Shown: piece by piece, positions 32,533 through 34,983 of the stretch
Layout of the letters: every line of letters begins with the position of its first letter
How positions within the stretch are numbered: the stretch's first letter is position 1
Source: Bordetella parapertussis
GTDB taxonomy: Bacteria; Pseudomonadota; Gammaproteobacteria; Burkholderiales; Burkholderiaceae_C
Assembly: GCA_945890735.1 (NCBI GenBank)
Contig: CAMDCZ010000019.1
Coordinates: 1-34,983 of the forward strand
Reading direction: 5' to 3'
Length of the DNA stretch: 34,983 nt
Made by a program: the position numbers and the translations under genes
The notes under the pieces: model-generated
Database searches by the model: none
What the model saw: the letters and a program-made list of their open reading frames with translations, nothing else
Told to the model about the DNA's origin: nothing

Positions 32533-33636
32533 ATGAGCCCTTTGAAATTCATCCGCCCAGACCTGCAAGCCATGCAGGCCTACCATGTGCAATCCGCCGC
32601 AGGCATGGTCAAGCTGGATGCGATGGAGAACCCCTACACCCTGTCCGCCGACTTGCAAGCCCAGTTGGGTGCTCGCTTGGGCGCGCTGGCGATCAACCGC
32701 TACCCCGGAGAGCGCATCAATGACCTGAAACAGGCCTTGGCTGACTTTGTCGGTCTGCCTGAGGGCTTTGGCCTGATGCTGGGCAATGGCTCAGACGAGC
32801 TGATTGCCCTGTTGTCCACCGCCTGCCATTTGCCAGGTGCAACCGCGCTGGCGCCCGAGCCAGGCTTTGTGATGTATGGCATGAGCGCCCAATTCCAAGG
32901 TTTGGCCTATGTGCCGGTGGCGCTGCGCGACGACTTCGAGCTCGACGAAGCCGCCATGCGTGCGGCCATTGACCAGCACCATCCCGCCATCGTTTACCTG
33001 GCCTACCCAAACAACCCCACCGCCAATTTGTGGGACGCCGCCGTCATGCGCCGCTTGATCGCCCAGGTGTCGGCCTATGGCGGCTGGGTGGCTTTGGACG
33101 AGGCGTACCAGCCGTTTTCCAGTGCCACATGGCTCGATGAAATCCAGCGCGACCCGGCGGCCAATGCCCAGGTCTTGCTGATGCGCACCTTGTCCAAGTT
33201 TGGCCTGGCCGGTGTGCGCATCGGTTACATGCTGGGCCGCGCCGAGGTGATTGGCCACTTGGACAAACTCCGCCCGCCTTACAACGTGAGTGTCTTGAAC
33301 GCCGAGTGCGCTTTGTTTGCACTGGAACACCGCAGCGCGTTTGAACAGCAAGCACAGGCGATTTGCAGCGAACGCGAACGCTTGACCCAAGCCTTGGCCA
33401 AGCTGCCTGGCGTCACGCCTTACCCCAGCCAAGCCAATATGTTGTTGGCCCGTTTCAGTGGCGACGAGCAAGTGGCCACTCGCGTGTTCGAAGCCTTGAA
33501 AGAACGCCGTGTGCTGGTGAAGAACGTTTCTAAAATGCACCCGGTGCTGCACCATTGCTTGCGGCTCACCGTGGGCACCCCGGCAGAGAACGATCAATTG
33601 CTCAAGGCTTTGCAAGAAGTGCTGGCCACGCTTTAA
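32533..33636 (+). CDS. hisC: Histidinol-phosphate aminotransferase
   Basis: PLP enzyme that transaminates imidazole acetol-phosphate in histidine synthesis. The 367-residue product (from ATG 32533) has LDAMENPYTL, NGSDELI, YPNNPTANLW, the ALDEAYQPF segment and the PLP lysine in RTLSKFGLAGVRIGY. ATG 32524 and TTG 32521 are in frame, but 32533 is preferred because the -10 box ends at 32520 and the family usually begins MSPL. hisB follows after 17 bases. hisG and hisD, which often precede hisC in this family, are absent here. Confidence 0.95.
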   Translation: MSPLKFIRPDLQAMQAYHVQSAAGMVKLDAMENPYTLSADLQAQLGARLGALAINRYPGERINDLKQALADFVGLPEGFGLMLGNGSDELIALLSTACHLPGATALAPEPGFVMYGMSAQFQGLAYVPVALRDDFELDEAAMRAAIDQHHPAIVYLAYPNNPTANLWDAAVMRRLIAQVSAYGGWVALDEAYQPFSSATWLDEIQRDPAANAQVLLMRTLSKFGLAGVRIGYMLGRAEVIGHLDKLRPPYNVSVLNAECALFALEHRSAFEQQAQAICSERERLTQALAKLPGVTPYPSQANMLLARFSGDEQVATRVFEALKERRVLVKNVSKMHPVLHHCLRLTVGTPAENDQLLKALQEVLATL

Positions 33637-33653
33637 CCGACCAAACACCCACC

Positions 33654-34247
33654 ATGACACAACGCACCGCAGACATTCGCCGCGACACCAAAGAAACCCA
33701 AATCCAGGTCCGCGTCAATTTGGATGGCACGGGCCAATCCGAGTTGTCCACGGGCATTGGTTTCTTTGACCACATGCTGGACCAAATCGCGCGTCACGGC
33801 CTGATTGACCTGTCCATCCAAGCCACTGGTGACCTGCACATCGACGGCCACCACACCGTGGAAGACGTCGGCATTGCCTTGGGCCAAGCCGTGGCCAAGG
33901 CGGTGGGTGACAAAAAAGGCATTCGTCGCTATGGCCATGCTTACGTGCCTTTGGACGAAGCCTTGAGCCGTGTGGTGATCGACTTCTCTGGCCGACCTGG
34001 CCTGGAAATGCACGTCCCCTTCAAGAGCGGCATGATCGGTCACTTTGATTCCCAGCTGGCGTTTGAGTTTTTCCAAGGTTTTGTGAATCACGCCTTTGTC
34101 ACCTTGCACATCGATAACCTGCGCGGCGAGAACGCCCACCACCAGGCAGAGACGGTGTTCAAGGCTTTTGCCCGCGCCTTGCGCGATGCGATCGAAATCG
34201 ACCCCCGCTCGGCAGGCGTTATTCCCTCGACCAAAGGCACGCTCTAG
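33654..34247 (+). CDS. hisB: Imidazoleglycerol-phosphate dehydratase
   Basis: Manganese enzyme that dehydrates imidazoleglycerol phosphate. The 197-residue product is the monofunctional type without the phosphatase domain seen in E. coli HisB. Metal-binding signatures are intact: FFDHMLDQIARHG, DGHHTVEDVGIALG and GENAHHQAETVFKAFARAL. It sits 17 bases after hisC, and hisH starts 7 bases after its stop. Confidence 0.97.
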   Translation: MTQRTADIRRDTKETQIQVRVNLDGTGQSELSTGIGFFDHMLDQIARHGLIDLSIQATGDLHIDGHHTVEDVGIALGQAVAKAVGDKKGIRRYGHAYVPLDEALSRVVIDFSGRPGLEMHVPFKSGMIGHFDSQLAFEFFQGFVNHAFVTLHIDNLRGENAHHQAETVFKAFARALRDAIEIDPRSAGVIPSTKGTL

Positions 34248-34254
34248 CCCTTTC

Positions 34255-34908
34255 ATGCGAACCGTTGCAGTCATCGATTACGGCATGGGCAATTTGCGCT
34301 CGGTGGCGCAGGCCGTCATGGCCGCGGCGGTTGGCACAGATGTGCAGGTGATCATCACTTCGCAGCCTGACGAGGTGCATGCCGCCGAACGCGTGGTCTT
34401 GCCTGGTCAAGGCGCGATGCGCGACTGCATGCGCGAACTGAACGACAGCGGGATGCTTCCAGCGGTGCAAGACGCCGCAGCCAACAAGCCCTTGTTTGGT
34501 GTTTGCGTCGGCATGCAAATGCTGCTCGATCACAGCGCCGAAGGCGGTGACCTTGGCACCCCTTGTTTGGGCTTGATCCCTGGTGAAGTGGTGAAGTTTG
34601 ATTTGGCTGGTCAACACCACGCTGATGGCAGCCGCTACAAAGTGCCTCAAATGGGCTGGAACCAAGTGCGCCAAACCCAGGCGCACCCCTTGTGGGCAGG
34701 CGTGCCAGACAACAGCTATTTCTACTTTGTACACAGTTTTTATGCCCGCCCGTTAGATGCGCGCCACACTGCAGGGGTTACAGAGTATGGCCAAAGCTTT
34801 ACCTCGGTGGTTTCTCGGGATAATATTTTTGCCGCCCAGTTTCACCCGGAAAAAAGCGCCGACCTCGGACTCATGCTCTACCGCAATTTCCTCTCCTGGT
34901 CGCCCTGA
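34255..34908 (+). CDS. hisH: Imidazole glycerol phosphate synthase, glutamine amidotransferase subunit
   Basis: Class I glutaminase that supplies ammonia to HisF. The 217-residue product starts MRTVAVIDYGMGNLRSV. The triad is visible: Cys84 in GVCVGMQML, and His197/Glu199 in FHPEKS. ATG 34255 gives the standard N-terminus; a longer frame reading back into hisB is an artefact. hisA follows 36 bases later. The genes often found between hisB and hisH in related genomes are not present. Confidence 0.96.
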   Translation: MRTVAVIDYGMGNLRSVAQAVMAAAVGTDVQVIITSQPDEVHAAERVVLPGQGAMRDCMRELNDSGMLPAVQDAAANKPLFGVCVGMQMLLDHSAEGGDLGTPCLGLIPGEVVKFDLAGQHHADGSRYKVPQMGWNQVRQTQAHPLWAGVPDNSYFYFVHSFYARPLDARHTAGVTEYGQSFTSVVSRDNIFAAQFHPEKSADLGLMLYRNFLSWSP

Positions 34909-34944
34909 CCTGCTTGATCAAACTGTTCACTACCTCCCAACCTT

Positions 34945-34983
34945 ATGCTGCTCATCCCCGCGATTGACCTCAAAGATGGCCAC
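34945..34983 (+). CDS. hisA: HisA, 5' end only (ProFAR isomerase)
   Basis: The last 39 bases encode MLLIPAIDLKDGH, the conserved beta-1 strand of the HisA TIM barrel including its catalytic Asp (AIDLKDG). The gene continues beyond the window. Order after hisH is as expected for a betaproteobacterial his operon. Confidence 0.85.
   Translation, partial: MLLIPAIDLKDGH

Noticed and set aside
34096..34254. Extended N-terminus of HisH reading back into hisB
   Set aside because: The first 53 residues are the hisB 3' end in another frame; conserved HisH sequence begins at ATG 34255.
1..34983. tRNA genes, CRISPR arrays, insertion sequences or prophage genes
   Set aside because: I looked for cloverleaf-like segments, regularly spaced repeats, transposase or integrase motifs and phage genes and saw none.

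Overview
The window reads as an ordinary chromosomal segment of a betaproteobacterium, most likely order Burkholderiales, family Comamonadaceae; a Limnohabitans- or Rhodoferax-like organism would fit, but that is an inference from protein character and gene order. About 33 protein genes fill nearly all of it. Several convergent pairs overlap at their stop codons and no gap reaches 300 bases. I see no rRNA, tRNA, IS element, prophage, CRISPR array or origin.

Layout: (1) An S-adenosylhomocysteine (SAH) riboswitch precedes ahcY-tlyA-metF, an SAH-clearing and methyl-cycle operon that faces rlmJ. (2) rplM-rpsI, then erpA with a possible IscR site, each closed by a clear terminator. (3) A leftward cell-wall pair (M23 endopeptidase, anmK) is divergent from tyrS, which is followed by a CDF metal transporter and dbpA. 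(4) Leftward phoH-ybeY is divergent from ruvA-ruvB; a histidine phosphatase gene faces ruvB. (5) A fatty-acyl module: TetR regulator, large acyl-CoA dehydrogenase, DUF2147 exported protein, an enoyl-CoA isomerase-like crotonase, and a facing hotdog thioesterase. (6) An Atm1-type ABC exporter, a leftward soluble lytic transglycosylase, 5-formyl-THF cyclo-ligase (fau), and an MBL-fold protein with altered metal ligands. (7) A DUF6279 lipoprotein divergent from glmU-glmS, followed by a TRAP transporter (DctP plus fused DctQM). (8) hisC-hisB-hisH and the first codons of hisA, running off the right edge.

Themes: one-carbon and methyl metabolism (ahcY, metF, fau and SAM-dependent methyltransferases), peptidoglycan synthesis and recycling (glmU, glmS, anmK, M23, slt), translation and RNA maturation (rplM, rpsI, rlmJ, tlyA, ybeY, dbpA, tyrS), and Fe-S or metal handling (erpA, Atm1, CDF).

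I found no wholly new system. The strongest signal is the ahcY leader. The riboswitch P1 3' strand is complementary over 8 bases to the ahcY Shine-Dalgarno region, and the pseudoknot strand has its own competitor downstream, so a translational ON switch can be read directly from the sequence. Also notable are near-leaderless starts (hisC, dbpA, the Atm1 gene), a his operon that begins at hisC behind a TRAP transporter, and the MBL protein that lacks most second-metal ligands.
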